A stretch of DNA of 64,000 bases from Acidobacteriota bacterium. Lineage in GTDB: Bacteria > Acidobacteriota > Holophagae > Acanthopleuribacterales > Acanthopleuribacteraceae. Under the pieces are notes generated by a model, which was not told where the DNA came from, ran no database searches, and saw only the letters and a list, made by a program, of their open reading frames with translations. Below are positions 50,509-59,212 of the stretch, in pieces. The first letter of the stretch is position 1. Every line of letters starts with the position of its first letter. The DNA lies in contig JACJWC010000015.1 in the NCBI GenBank assembly GCA_020637335.1, positions 1 through 64,000 of the forward strand. Direction: 5' to 3'. Made by a program: the position numbers and the translations under genes.

Positions 50509-51468
50509 GTCTGAATCCGCCCGCACATTGGTTTGTGGCCGTTGATTAACTTGGATTTGGAAGATATCAGGCCGGCTGTAATGGCCATCGACGTCGAGGT
50601 ACATCCGCCCTTCTTTGCACAATCCCAAATCCAAATCTGCAAAAAGCAGAGCCTCTTCCTTAAAGCAGGGCGGAACCACATACTGGGTATCGGGCTGGAT
50701 AACGGCACTACCGCCCCTTAAAAGCCAACTATCTTCGCTCTCCATGCTTTCCAACAGTGCACGCGCTTGGGGCATCTTCTGACCCAGACTGTCAAATCCT
50801 GCCAATGCATCCGCTTGGCTCAACAGGCCTCCAGATGCCAAAACAAAGGTTTGACCTTCAAACGCATAATGGCGGCTGGCCAATTGATGCAGATCGTGAA
50901 CTGTTGGCCACTGCGCCACATGCACGACTTCATGCTGGGCATGATAAAAGGCCCGCAGCGCAGGGAGCCAGTGCTCCCAGCAAATGAGGCCGCCCACACG
51001 ACCTTGATCCGTTTCAACGCTGTGCAAGGTACTCCCATCACCGCTGCCCCACACAAGCCGCTCGGTATAGGTTGGCGTCAACTTGCGGTGAAATAACGGG
51101 CGCTCCAGACCCGCTGCAATGATTACCATACTGTTCATTAGGGAATTTCCCAGCTGTTCATGGATTCCCAGAAATAGCATCGCTTGCGATTCGTTAACTT
51201 GTTGTTGCAGGGCGCACCAAAGCGGATCATTAACCGTAAGCGCCTGCTCGCAAAGAATCCGATAAAGCTGCATCGCCCCTTTTTCCCGCCATAGCCCCGC
51301 ACGCGCAGCCGCGTCGATCCAAACGGGATAGCCTGGCAGCCAAGTCTCTGGAAATACAATGATTCTGGCACCTTTGCTCAAGGCTTCGGTCAGGTTTTCC
51401 TGCAGAATTTGTAGACTCGCTTGGGTGTTGAGGAAGACATTCTTTTTCTGAACGATACATATCCGCAT
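50503..51468 (-). CDS. Nitrilase-superfamily amidohydrolase
   Basis: A 321-aa carbon-nitrogen hydrolase. The catalytic triad is visible: Glu in FPETWLPGYPVWID, Lys in FHRKLTPTYTERLVWGSGDG and Cys in GGLICWEHWLPALR. The ERLVWGSGDG and CWEHW patterns match true nitrilases (branch 1) rather than amidases, so it probably converts organic nitriles to acids. GTNS-type tails are absent. It stands alone on this strand and converges on hpt. Confidence 0.88.
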   Translation of the reverse strand: MRICIVQKKNVFLNTQASLQILQENLTEALSKGARIIVFPETWLPGYPVWIDAAARAGLWREKGAMQLYRILCEQALTVNDPLWCALQQQVNESQAMLFLGIHEQLGNSLMNSMVIIAAGLERPLFHRKLTPTYTERLVWGSGDGSTLHSVETDQGRVGGLICWEHWLPALRAFYHAQHEVVHVAQWPTVHDLHQLASRHYAFEGQTFVLASGGLLSQADALAGFDSLGQKMPQARALLESMESEDSWLLRGGSAVIQPDTQYVVPPCFKEEALLFADLDLGLCKEGRMYLDVDGHYSRPDIFQIQVNQRPQTNVRADSDL

Positions 51469-51656
51469 CCGCTAACCTCCTGGCTTTAACCCGCAGTTTA
51501 GGCGAGCTGTATGTGAAAATGCGCAAAAAAATAACGACACTGCGTTGAAAGCCTCGTGATAACAGGTTAATAAATCGTTTTTTTTGAGTTGCTTAGGCTT
51601 GTGTTGGTGTTGCCCCATTGGCGGCTTTTTTGCCTGGATCCCGTGCAGGAGGCCTT

Positions 51657-52013
51657 ATGAAGAAATTAGCTTATGCCATGGCTGATTGTTTAATGGCCTT
51701 GATTGTGGTGATGGTCGGGGTTGTCGGTGTACTCCACATCCGACGACACGCCATTTCCGCGTGGAGTGCCGCACGCTACCGCGAAATTGCCTTAAATCTA
51801 GTCGATCAAGTCCTGCTTGAAGACGCCTATGCCTGGCAGGCCTTTCCTGAACGCGATTTTGATGGGAGGGGCAAACCAAGCCATGGTCAGGGCATATTTC
51901 ATATCAGTCTTACACCAGGACGCCCGAGCCAAGGCAGCTTAATCTATCGAGACCCTTATGAAACCCCCGTTGAAATCCAATTTTGGGGACCATTTACGGC
52001 GGAAGGGCCATGA
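51657..52013 (+). CDS. Minor pilin-like protein (PilV-type)
   Basis: A 118-aa protein with a prepilin-like N-terminus: MKKLAYAMADCLMALIVVMVGVVGVL. Aligned with the usual GFTLIE segment, cleavage would follow Ala4 and Asp replaces the usual Glu5. A single N-terminal helix is followed by a short globular part. GGAGG lies 5 bases before the ATG. The stop overlaps the start of the next pilin-like gene by 4 bases. Canonical major pilin and assembly genes are not in the window. Confidence 0.65.
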   Translation: MKKLAYAMADCLMALIVVMVGVVGVLHIRRHAISAWSAARYREIALNLVDQVLLEDAYAWQAFPERDFDGRGKPSHGQGIFHISLTPGRPSQGSLIYRDPYETPVEIQFWGPFTAEGP

Positions 52014-52825
52014 ACAAAGCATTTAATTTTATTGAAACCGTTTTGGCTTTGCTGGTTGGACTTGTAATCTTGGCGGGCCTTTTACGCTTCGTTAACGTCG
52101 GGACTTCCCAGTACTTGGAGGCCAAAAAACAGCTGCAATGGGAGGCAAACGCGAGCATGGCTCGTACAGCACTTCGTTCAAGATTTCGCCAGTTAGACCC
52201 CCAGTTCTGGGCAAACTTCCCCGCTATGCGCGACCCAATTCACGGTGCTTTCACTTTTTTTGGGCCAGGTAGTTCGGTTTCAACTGATTGTGTTTTGCGC
52301 AATCAAACCTGCCTCACCCTTTGGGATTGTGAACCCGCTGAATGTCCAGTTCCGCTTATTGTCAATGACGTTGCCTATCCCCAATGGTTGGAAGTGATAC
52401 CCCTCGATGAAAACGAGCCCGCTCCCGAACCAAGGATTGGCGCCCAGGTTGGGTTGATCGTGCAAGAGGAGAATGTTTTTGCATTCCTGATCCGCGCTAT
52501 TGAGGGCAACCGTATTTACCTGGCCGATGTGCAAAGCCAATTGTGGGATCTGCCAGAAATTGAGGATTGGGCTGGGATAGAGCTCTACATTCTTGGGCCC
52601 TTCCTGGTCGACCACTTTTTTTTGCGCAAGAGCCCAGGACGTGGCAACGCCCTGGTTTCAGAATCATGGCTTGTAAACGAAAATGGCTGGTATCCCAAAC
52701 GTGGATTTGCTTCTTTTACCCACTTTTCTCAATGCGTTTTTGAATCCGATCCACCTGTATATGTCATAAAGATGGACTCTCTATCACAGGAAGGAGTAGT
52801 TTTTGATGTGCGAATCCCGCTCTAA
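52010..52825 (+). CDS. Minor pilin-like protein (PilW-type)
   Basis: A 271-aa protein with a type IV pilin-like start: MNKAFNFIETVLALLVGLVI, in which Glu of NFIE takes the Glu5 position and Ala is at -1. The rest is a globular domain with two Cys-rich places (DCVLRNQTCLTLWDCEPAEC) that may form disulfides. GGAAGGG precedes the ATG. It is coupled to the neighbours on both sides (ATGA overlap upstream, about 20 bp overlap downstream). Confidence 0.65.
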   Translation: MNKAFNFIETVLALLVGLVILAGLLRFVNVGTSQYLEAKKQLQWEANASMARTALRSRFRQLDPQFWANFPAMRDPIHGAFTFFGPGSSVSTDCVLRNQTCLTLWDCEPAECPVPLIVNDVAYPQWLEVIPLDENEPAPEPRIGAQVGLIVQEENVFAFLIRAIEGNRIYLADVQSQLWDLPEIEDWAGIELYILGPFLVDHFFLRKSPGRGNALVSESWLVNENGWYPKRGFASFTHFSQCVFESDPPVYVIKMDSLSQEGVVFDVRIPL

Positions 52826-53183
52826 GCGAAGTTATGTCACGGTATTTGCCCTGGTATGTATGGCCTTGCTGTTTCAATTGACCTTAGCCAGTTTCGCCAT
52901 GAGTCAATCTGGGCTCCACACCATGGCCATCAGTCAAGGCGCTCAGGGACTATGGAGTGCTTATGCCGGGGCAGGCGATGCTGTGCGCCTACTTCACTCA
53001 GGTGATGAAGGTGGTGTGTTGCATTGGAATGACCAAGAAATCCAGTTTGAACAGACTTCAAGACCCAACGACATCTGGCAGGTAAGTCATCAAAAACTCT
53101 TTCTGAATAGTGGACTTTTATGGCAGGAAACCCGGATTGAAGGCCCCTTTTCTTTTACGATTAAAGGCATCATTCAAGATTAG
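52803..53183 (+). CDS. PilX-like membrane-anchored protein
   Basis: A 126-aa protein with a basic start and one hydrophobic helix (VTVFALVCMALLFQLTLASFAMS) as in PilX/GspK-type minor pilins. No Glu5 is visible. Starts TTG 52803 (AAGGAG 6 bases upstream) or ATG 52806 are both possible. It is the third gene of the unit and overlaps the PilW-like gene. The trio order resembles pilV-pilW-pilX clusters; role in pilus priming is inferred. Confidence 0.5.
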   Translation: MMCESRSKRSYVTVFALVCMALLFQLTLASFAMSQSGLHTMAISQGAQGLWSAYAGAGDAVRLLHSGDEGGVLHWNDQEIQFEQTSRPNDIWQVSHQKLFLNSGLLWQETRIEGPFSFTIKGIIQD

Positions 53184-53335
53184 TGCAGAAAAATGCACCT
53201 GCCCGTCAGCGAAATGCATTTTTGACTAATGTGAATATTAGCCTGATTTTTGACTTTTTATTACTTTTTAACCATATTTTCCTGCAAGCAAGGTTTGGCC
53301 TTGTTTTTGCTGTTTTGGATCCTGGGAGGAGTGAA

Positions 53336-53695
53336 ATGAGACCAATTGTTCAACGCGCACCGAGAATGCGTTTTAAAAAGCCGATCCAATCGGCCTTGGA
53401 TCACGAATATGTGGGTGGGGTCCACAATATTTCGCGATCCGGCTGCATGATGCGAATTAAGCATTGGGTGAAGGTGAACCGTGAACTTCACGCATTGCAC
53501 CTTTTGGCGCCAATGGCAGGTGAACTCCATGTACAAGGGGAAGTCGTACGGGCCAAGATGGTGCCCGGTGAAGAAGGCACTATTTACGAAATCGGCATTC
53601 GCTTTGAGGAAGGCTCGGAAGATTACCTTCGAGTGGCCAATTGGTTAAAAGCCTTACCACAAGAAATCGACGTACAGGTCAAAGCCGGACGCTAA
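53336..53695 (+). CDS. PilZ-domain protein
   Basis: A 119-aa protein. NISRSGCMMRI matches the (D/N)xSxxG part of the c-di-GMP-binding motif. The upstream RxxxR part is imperfect (QRAPRMRF, with Gln in the first Arg position), so nucleotide affinity is uncertain. The C-terminal YEIGIRFEEGSEDYLRVANWL is family-like. GGAGGAG precedes ATG 53336; the longer frame upstream runs through AT-rich intergenic DNA. It follows the minor pilin trio by about 150 bp and could regulate it. Confidence 0.75.
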   Translation: MRPIVQRAPRMRFKKPIQSALDHEYVGGVHNISRSGCMMRIKHWVKVNRELHALHLLAPMAGELHVQGEVVRAKMVPGEEGTIYEIGIRFEEGSEDYLRVANWLKALPQEIDVQVKAGR

Positions 53696-53840
53696 GAACC
53701 CAAAGAAACCGTTCCAATCAACACGCTGACACTTTTTGTTCCAGTCATAACTTCTGTGACAAAGATTGACTCTTTTTGCGCCTACACAAAGGGGCTACCC
53801 AAAGCCGCGTAGCCAAGGAACAGATCAAGGCCAAGAAAAA

Positions 53841-54300
53841 GCCCTGAGCAAACTTGGTGTCTTCACGTGCGAAAAGATGGCGCACGCGAAGCCGCAACGT
53901 CCGCAAAGCGGAAAGCAACTTCGCAAGGACCAAGAAAGGCGAGCAGAGCCCAGAGAAAAGCCCTTAGCCAGCTTGGCGTCTTCGCGTGAGAACAGGTGGC
54001 GCACGCGAAGCCGCGACGCCCGCAAAGCGAAAAGCAAGTTCGCAAAGACCAAGAAAGGCGAGCGGAGCCTAGAGAAAAGCAGGAGAAAAGCCCTTAGCGA
54101 GCTTGGTGTCTTCGCGTGCGAAAAGATGGCGCACGCGAAGCCGCAACGCCCGCAAAGCGGAAAGCAAGTTCACAAGGACCAAGAAATGCGAGCGGAGCCC
54201 AGAGAAATGCAGAAAAAAAGCCCTGAGCGAGCTTGGCGACTTCGCGTGAGAACAGGTGGAGCTCGTGGAGCCGCGACGCCTGCATCACCGCGTGCGAAAA
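53841..54300 (+). repeat. Direct repeat array, four units of about 120-130 bp
   Basis: Units start near 53841, 53960, 54090 and 54220; the last is truncated, and a partial unit precedes the first. Each has a CTTGG(T/C)G(T/A)CTTC motif, CACGCGAAGCCGC, GCAAAGCG and CAAGAAA-GCGAGC. Units 1 and 3 share CGTGCGAAAAGATGG; units 2 and 4 share CGTGAGAACAGGTGG, so the array looks like a two-unit block duplicated. Long open frames on both strands arise from the repeated composition and do not look like real proteins. Confidence 0.8.
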
Positions 54301-54393
54301 AAACTTTGTCTGAGTTCTGAATCCGCTTCGTGTGAAAAACTTTGACAGCGCTCCAACCATCGGATAGGGTTTGCCTTTGCGTTGAGGTTCTGA

Positions 54394-55077
54394 ATGTTGC
54401 TTTCGGTTATTATCCCCGTTTACAACGAAGAAAAAACTCTGCCGCTTCTGCTGGAGCGGGTATTGGCTGTTCCGGTGCAAAAGGAAGTCGTCTTGGTCGA
54501 CGATGGCTCCCAGGATGGCACACGAGACCTGTTGAAATCGCTGGAGAAGCCGGGGATCCGTGTTTTTTTGCAGGACCGCAATTACGGCAAGGGCGCCGCG
54601 ATTCGGCGCGGGATTCAAGAGGCTGTAGGTGATGTCATCATTATCCAGGACGCTGACTTGGAATACGATCCCAACGAATATCCCAAATTGCTGAGCCCCA
54701 TACTGGATGGTCGCGCCGATGTGGTCTACGGTTCGCGTTTTGCCGGAGGGGAATGCCACCGCGTCTTGTATTTTTGGCACTCGGTAGGCAACAAATTTTT
54801 GACCATGCTCTCCAATATGTTTACCAACCTCAACCTGACCGATATGGAAACCTGTTACAAGGTCATGAAAAAGGAAGTGGCGCTGAGCTTTAAAATCGAA
54901 GAAAACCGCTTCGGTATGGAGCCCGAAATCACGGCCAAAATTGCCAAAGGCAAATGGCGGATTTATGAAGTGGGCATTTCTTATAGCGGACGCACCTATG
55001 AAGAAGGTAAAAAAATCGGCTGGAAAGATGGTGTGCGTGCCATCATTTGCATCTTGAAGTACAATCTCTTTCGCTAA
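54394..55077 (+). CDS. Family 2 glycosyltransferase (dolichyl/polyprenyl-phosphate type)
   Basis: A 227-aa GT2 enzyme. LLSVIIPVYNEEKTL, VLVDDGSQDGT, GKGAAIRRGIQ and the QDADLEYDP metal site are the family landmarks, followed by VVYGSRFAGG and TDMETCYKVMKKE. The pattern resembles dolichyl-phosphate mannosyltransferase-type enzymes, which load a sugar on a lipid carrier; there is no C-terminal membrane segment. GAGG lies 6 bases before the ATG. Confidence 0.92.
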   Translation: MLLSVIIPVYNEEKTLPLLLERVLAVPVQKEVVLVDDGSQDGTRDLLKSLEKPGIRVFLQDRNYGKGAAIRRGIQEAVGDVIIIQDADLEYDPNEYPKLLSPILDGRADVVYGSRFAGGECHRVLYFWHSVGNKFLTMLSNMFTNLNLTDMETCYKVMKKEVALSFKIEENRFGMEPEITAKIAKGKWRIYEVGISYSGRTYEEGKKIGWKDGVRAIICILKYNLFR

Positions 55078-55085
55078 TAATCGCT

Positions 55086-55451
55086 TTAAATTTTGAAATA
55101 ATGTCGAAAAAGATTGAGCATTGGATTGGGTCGTAAACGCGTTCCTTCTTTAAGGCTTAACAGGATCTCGTCGGGTGTGAATTCTTCGGGAAAGGCTGTT
55201 TTATAAACGGTGCAGTGAAAAATATTAGCGTAGCGCAGGTTGGCGGTTCGCATATCCGCACCGGAGAGATTTGCGCCCTTGAGGTCGGCGCCTTCCAGGT
55301 TGGTGCCATCAAAGGTACAGCCCATAAATTGACCACCGCGCAGATTGGATCCACTGAGATCAACATGTCCAATTACACTATTGGAAACTGGCGTTCCCTG
55401 TTTCACCAAATTTAATATTTCATCTCGATCGAGCAGTTGCACTTTGTCCAT
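55086..55451 (-). CDS. Pentapeptide-repeat protein
   Basis: A 121-aa protein with a central run of pentapeptides of the A(D/N)LxG type (SNLRGGQFMGCTFDGTNLEG, then ADLKGANLSGADMRTANLRY). This forms a short right-handed beta helix. N- and C-terminal parts are helical. Start ATG 55451 with AAGG upstream is preferred to a longer frame. Role unknown; converges on the glycosyltransferase gene with 8 bases between. Confidence 0.8.
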   Translation of the reverse strand: MDKVQLLDRDEILNLVKQGTPVSNSVIGHVDLSGSNLRGGQFMGCTFDGTNLEGADLKGANLSGADMRTANLRYANIFHCTVYKTAFPEEFTPDEILLSLKEGTRLRPNPMLNLFRHYFKI

Positions 55452-55587
55452 AACAACCTTATCGAGAAAAAAATGAAAGAGATAAGGCTTTAGCAAAAAA
55501 TAGCATCAAAATAACAATGATTTTTGGAAATCCAACCTAAAAAGAAGGCATATAGCCCACCTGAAACCCAAACCCGCGGAAGTTCGG

Positions 55588-56247
55588 TTAGTGAAGGCTC
55601 GCGCCACTGTAGAAAAACCAGCCCGGTCCAAGCGTGAAAAGGAGGAGTCCCCAGATGCTGTGCTCGACAAAGGTTAATAACGTGCTGTGTGAGCGTGCAT
55701 AAGTCAATGCAAACAGCCCACCACCCAAAACGGTCATAACTGGTGCCACCCAATTGCCAAACATGACATGGGCCAAACCAAAACACAGGGCGTTGACCCC
55801 AATCAAATGCGCACGGGTTGGGAACAGCGCGTGATAACGGTGGAAAAAGAAGGTACGAAAAATAAGCTCCTGGGGATAAACCGAAAGCGTAGGGTAGACG
55901 ATTAGAATTAACAGCCAAATGTGTGGTTTATGGCGCGGAAACCATAACCATAAATCGCTGCGGAAGAGGAGGAGCAGCCCCACAAGAACCGGCACACCGA
56001 CACTCAGGGAAACCAGGACCCGACGCCAAAACGTGCGCGGTACGCCGTTGCCCCAACCCAATGCTCTGCGATCGAATCCCCGATCAGCCCACAAAATCCA
56101 TGTACAAAGTCCACCTTGCAACACCAATAACGGAATCAGTAATAGGCGTAAATGACTGCGAAACAGCAGCAGCAAAAGCGGAACGGCTCCGAACAAGATG
56201 CACAGTTCGAGAATTAAGTAACGTTTGCGTACTGAGCTTAAAGGCAT
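55588..56247 (-). CDS. CPBP-family intramembrane metalloprotease
   Basis: A 219-aa multi-pass protein. The three active-site motifs of the CPBP (Abi/Rce1-like) family are present: QELIFRTFFFHRY (Gln-Glu in place of the usual Glu-Glu of EExxxR), FGLAHVMFG and VEHSIWG. About six hydrophobic helices. The QE form is a recognised variation but activity is uncertain. ATG 56247 (AAGGTG upstream) is preferred; a GTG at 56259 is possible. Confidence 0.8.
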   Translation of the reverse strand: MPLSSVRKRYLILELCILFGAVPLLLLLFRSHLRLLLIPLLVLQGGLCTWILWADRGFDRRALGWGNGVPRTFWRRVLVSLSVGVPVLVGLLLLFRSDLWLWFPRHKPHIWLLILIVYPTLSVYPQELIFRTFFFHRYHALFPTRAHLIGVNALCFGLAHVMFGNWVAPVMTVLGGGLFALTYARSHSTLLTFVEHSIWGLLLFTLGPGWFFYSGASLH

Positions 56248-56350
56248 GTCAACAAACACCTTTCTTGCTAAAACCTAACGGTAATTTGACAAGAAAAGTT
56301 AAGCTCGAAACCTGGATTCGAAAGGAAACCGGCTTAGTCTCAACCAAAAA

Positions 56351-57193
56351 TCATGCAAGACGGCCTTTCATTTGTTCGCGATAGCGACGTGAAAAATTCA
56401 GTTCCTGTCCATTTTTAAGCCGAACTTTACTATCGCCGCTGTCCAACGGGATGATTTCTTGTATTGCATCCAAATTAACCATGTAAGAGCGGTGAATCCG
56501 AGCGAATTGGTCGGGATCCAATTTTTTTTCCAGACCCGCCATGGTTTCTCGGAGCGGGTACACCCGTTCACCCACATGTAATTCCATGTAATTGCCGGCG
56601 GCCTCAATCCATTCGATGTCTTGGACCTTGACGATGAATTCCTTGCCGATTTTTTTGACCAAAAACCGTTCCGTAAATTTTGTGCTGGGTGTATCTTCCC
56701 CTGTTTCAATGACTTTTGCTTCACCACGCAACCGGCTGACCATAAACCGATAGGCGTAAATCACGCCCACAAGCCATGCATAACTGATGAGATCTTTACG
56801 GTACTCATAGACCCATTCGTGCAAAACATGACCAAAATCGTAATGGCCACCCATCGCCAGATAAACAAACTTGCGGATCCACACCATGCCCGTGACATGA
56901 AGAATAGAAAAAGGAACGCTAAACGCCAAGTGCGCCATTAGGCCCTTGCGGATCTGATTTCCATGCATCGGAAAACGGCGATCAAACCACAAGACTAGGG
57001 GGATTAATACTAAGCCCATGAACTGGCTGCTACTTTCCCAGGTGAAAGGCTGCCAAGTTTCTATCTCCAGTCCGAGCCGCCGATAGTCCTCTATGACGGA
57101 GAGTGAATCAACCAGGGTGTGAACACTGGCAAGCAAAATCCAAAAGCTGCATTCCCAGAAGCGTGCTTGTTTCTCATAAGTATGCCAGTCCAA
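56351..57193 (-). CDS. Membrane-anchored LytTR transcription regulator
   Basis: A 280-aa protein. Residues 1-165 contain about four hydrophobic helices (ECSFWILLASVHTLVDSL, SSQFMGLVLIPLVLWF, SVPFSILHVTGMVWI, SYAWLVGVIYAYRF). The C-terminal LytTR domain is clear: FIVKVQDIEWIEAAGNYMELHV, then FARIHRSYMVNLDAIQEI and GQELNFSRRYREQMKGRL. No receiver domain, so a one-component membrane regulator. TTG 57193 behind GGAGGG is the chosen start; the frame is open farther, to 57337. Divergent from the acyltransferase it may regulate. Confidence 0.82.
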   Translation of the reverse strand: MDWHTYEKQARFWECSFWILLASVHTLVDSLSVIEDYRRLGLEIETWQPFTWESSSQFMGLVLIPLVLWFDRRFPMHGNQIRKGLMAHLAFSVPFSILHVTGMVWIRKFVYLAMGGHYDFGHVLHEWVYEYRKDLISYAWLVGVIYAYRFMVSRLRGEAKVIETGEDTPSTKFTERFLVKKIGKEFIVKVQDIEWIEAAGNYMELHVGERVYPLRETMAGLEKKLDPDQFARIHRSYMVNLDAIQEIIPLDSGDSKVRLKNGQELNFSRRYREQMKGRLA

Positions 57194-57339
57194 TCCCCGT
57201 CCCTCCACGCTTTGGGACCAACCGCTTATCCCAAATAGCTGCCGTTTACGGCATTTTTTGGCGCTTGGGCCCAATGTCATGGCATAGGCCACCATGCGCG
57301 CGCAAGATGGTGCCATTGACGATGGAAGGATAAACATAA

Positions 57340-58590
57340 ATGCAATTAATTGAAAAGATTATCGCAAGTTACCGCTTTGCGCCCGATTCAGTGCCCGGCC
57401 GTCGATACGATCTGGATTGGTTGCGCGTCTTGGCCTTTGGCCTCCTAATTTTCTATCACATTGGCATGGTCTATGTGGCCCGTTGGGGGTTCCATGTAAA
57501 AAGTCCGTATGCGAGCACCCATCTTGAAAGCCTTATGCTACTGGTCAATCCCTGGCGTATGGCCATCCTGTGGTTCATTTCTGGGGTAGCCATCCGATTT
57601 GTCCTGGCCAAGGTTAACAAAACCCGTTTCCTGGCCTTGCGTACCGTGCGTTTGTTGTTACCACTGCTTTTTGCTGTTCTGGTCATTATCCCGCCTCAGC
57701 TCTATTGTGAGATGACCCAGAAAGGCGACTTACACCATTCATATGTCGAATTTCTCAAGGCATTTTTTACTTGGAACCATCCGCTGTTCGCCAAGTATCA
57801 GGCAGGCATCCTGCCGCACATGGATGTGAACCATTTATGGTATTTGCGCGAATTGTGGACCTTTTCCCTGCTTCTGCTCCTGGCCATGCCCATTTGGAAT
57901 AGTCGCTGGTTCAAGTCCATGATGGCTTGGTTGGCAACCCATGTTTCGGTGCTTGTGCTGGGTTTGGTTCTCATCAATACGGGATTGGAATGGGTCTACC
58001 GCGAACCGCGCAACCAAATGGGTTTTCTCTTCCTGTGTTTTGGATTTGCGATCGCCTGGCAAGAACCCTTTTGGCAAACGCTCCAGCGCCAACGCTGGAA
58101 GCTGGTTGGGCTGGGATTGCTGAGTTATCTCGGGTTGGTAAACTTTTACCAAACGATCTGGGTCCACGTCAGTGTCCAACCACCGGTGGGTTTGCACATC
58201 CTGGGCGCTTGCCTATTGAGTCTGCAGCGCGTTTTTTGTTTTATGGGTGTTCTGGGGTTGGCCCGGCACTACCTCAACCAAAAGGCAACGGCGCTGGATT
58301 ACTTTAATGAGGCAGTATATCCGTATTACATACTGCACCAAACCTTAATCGTGGTCGGCGCGTTCTTGTTAGGTCCTCTGGCGCTCGGGCCCATCCTGGA
58401 ACCGTTGAGTCTGATTGCAATCACCGTGTTCGGATGTGCTTTGGGCTTTGAAGTGGTGCGCCGCATCGAATTTTTACGGCCCTTCTTCGGCTTGAAGATG
58501 AGCGGCCAGTACAAGCCCGTCTGGAAGAAGGTGGGCCGGTGGGCGGCAGCCATTGTGCTCCTACCCTTGTGTTTCATCATCCTGCTCTAA
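57340..58590 (+). CDS. Acyltransferase_3 family membrane protein
   Basis: A 416-aa protein with about ten membrane helices. The opening RRYDLDWLRVLAFGLLIFYHIGMVY carries the family Arg and His; WFISGVAIRF and YYILHQTLIV are further hallmarks. Relatives transfer acyl groups to sugars or periplasmic glucans (OpgC type). GGAAGGA lies 9 bases before the ATG. Divergent from the LytTR gene; substrate unknown. Confidence 0.9.
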   Translation: MQLIEKIIASYRFAPDSVPGRRYDLDWLRVLAFGLLIFYHIGMVYVARWGFHVKSPYASTHLESLMLLVNPWRMAILWFISGVAIRFVLAKVNKTRFLALRTVRLLLPLLFAVLVIIPPQLYCEMTQKGDLHHSYVEFLKAFFTWNHPLFAKYQAGILPHMDVNHLWYLRELWTFSLLLLLAMPIWNSRWFKSMMAWLATHVSVLVLGLVLINTGLEWVYREPRNQMGFLFLCFGFAIAWQEPFWQTLQRQRWKLVGLGLLSYLGLVNFYQTIWVHVSVQPPVGLHILGACLLSLQRVFCFMGVLGLARHYLNQKATALDYFNEAVYPYYILHQTLIVVGAFLLGPLALGPILEPLSLIAITVFGCALGFEVVRRIEFLRPFFGLKMSGQYKPVWKKVGRWAAAIVLLPLCFIILL

Positions 58591-58607
58591 AACGCAGCAG
58601 TTAAAAA

Positions 58608-58664
58608 AGTCGGCAAAAAGAGGTGCTTCTTCGTCCCGAGTAGCGAGGTTCCTGCTTGCCGACT
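58608..58664 (+). promoter_or_regulatory. Stem that covers the YdjM-like start codon
   Basis: AGTCGGCAA (58608-58616) pairs perfectly with TTGCCGACT (58656-58664). The right arm begins with the TTG start codon of the downstream gene, while its GAGG ribosome site (58645-58648) stays in the 39-base loop. Pairing should hinder initiation. Confidence 0.5.
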
Positions 58665-59180
58665 ATATTTACCCATACTCTCGTGCCCATTGTTTTAAAC
58701 CAGGCCCGCAAGCCAGAACCCCGATCCCGTTGGGTCCTGGTTTGGGGCCTATTTCTGTCGATTCTGCCCGATTTGGATTCCCTGAGTTTTGCCATGGGCA
58801 TTGCCTATGGTTCCCAATGGGGTCATCGCGGTTTCAGTCACTCGCTCTTGGTTGCGGCCGGATTTGCAGGGATCCTGGCTTGTTTCCGTTTCCACGGCTG
58901 GTCCCGCGTGCAGGTGTGGGCGTTTATATTTATATCGATGGCATCGCATGGCCTATTGGACAGCCTAACTGATGGAGGAAAAGGCGTGGCCTTGCTCTGG
59001 CCTTGGCGCCACGCCCGATACTTTGCCCCGTTTCGACCCATTGCCGTTTCCCCAATCGGCGCTCACTTTTTTTCGGCCCGAGCATTCGAAGTCCTGCTCT
59101 CCGAACTCCTGTGGATTGGTCTGCCTGCAGTGGTTCTCACAATCGCCCTGCGCCAAAGCGGCCGCGGAAAAAATCATTAG
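58656..59180 (+). CDS. YdjM-like metal-dependent membrane hydrolase (DUF457)
   Basis: A 174-aa membrane protein starting MPTIFTHTLVPIVL, with LPDLDSL, WGHRGFSHSLL and SHGLLDSLTDGG, the His/Asp motifs of the YdjM/DUF457 family, and a few hydrophobic helices. Related proteins are membrane-bound metal hydrolases; E. coli ydjM belongs to the SOS regulon. Translation begins at TTG 58656 with GAGG 7 bases upstream. It follows the acyltransferase by 65 bp. Confidence 0.85.
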   Translation: MPTIFTHTLVPIVLNQARKPEPRSRWVLVWGLFLSILPDLDSLSFAMGIAYGSQWGHRGFSHSLLVAAGFAGILACFRFHGWSRVQVWAFIFISMASHGLLDSLTDGGKGVALLWPWRHARYFAPFRPIAVSPIGAHFFSARAFEVLLSELLWIGLPAVVLTIALRQSGRGKNH

Positions 59181-59212
59181 GGTCAATACCGTCATTAAGG
59201 TCCTTAACGACC

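Noticed and set aside
53183..53335. N-terminal extension of the PilZ protein
   Set aside because: The extension is AT-rich intergenic DNA; a GGAGGAG site stands before the internal ATG at 53336.
53766..54320. Long open frames on both strands across the direct repeat array
   Set aside because: Their sequence simply repeats with the DNA unit, is highly basic, and lacks ribosome sites and any family resemblance.
55588..56247. Functional CaaX processing by the CPBP protein on the CIFL protein
   Set aside because: No prenyltransferase is seen, bacterial CPBP proteins are not known to process CaaX boxes generally, and one C-terminal match is weak evidence.
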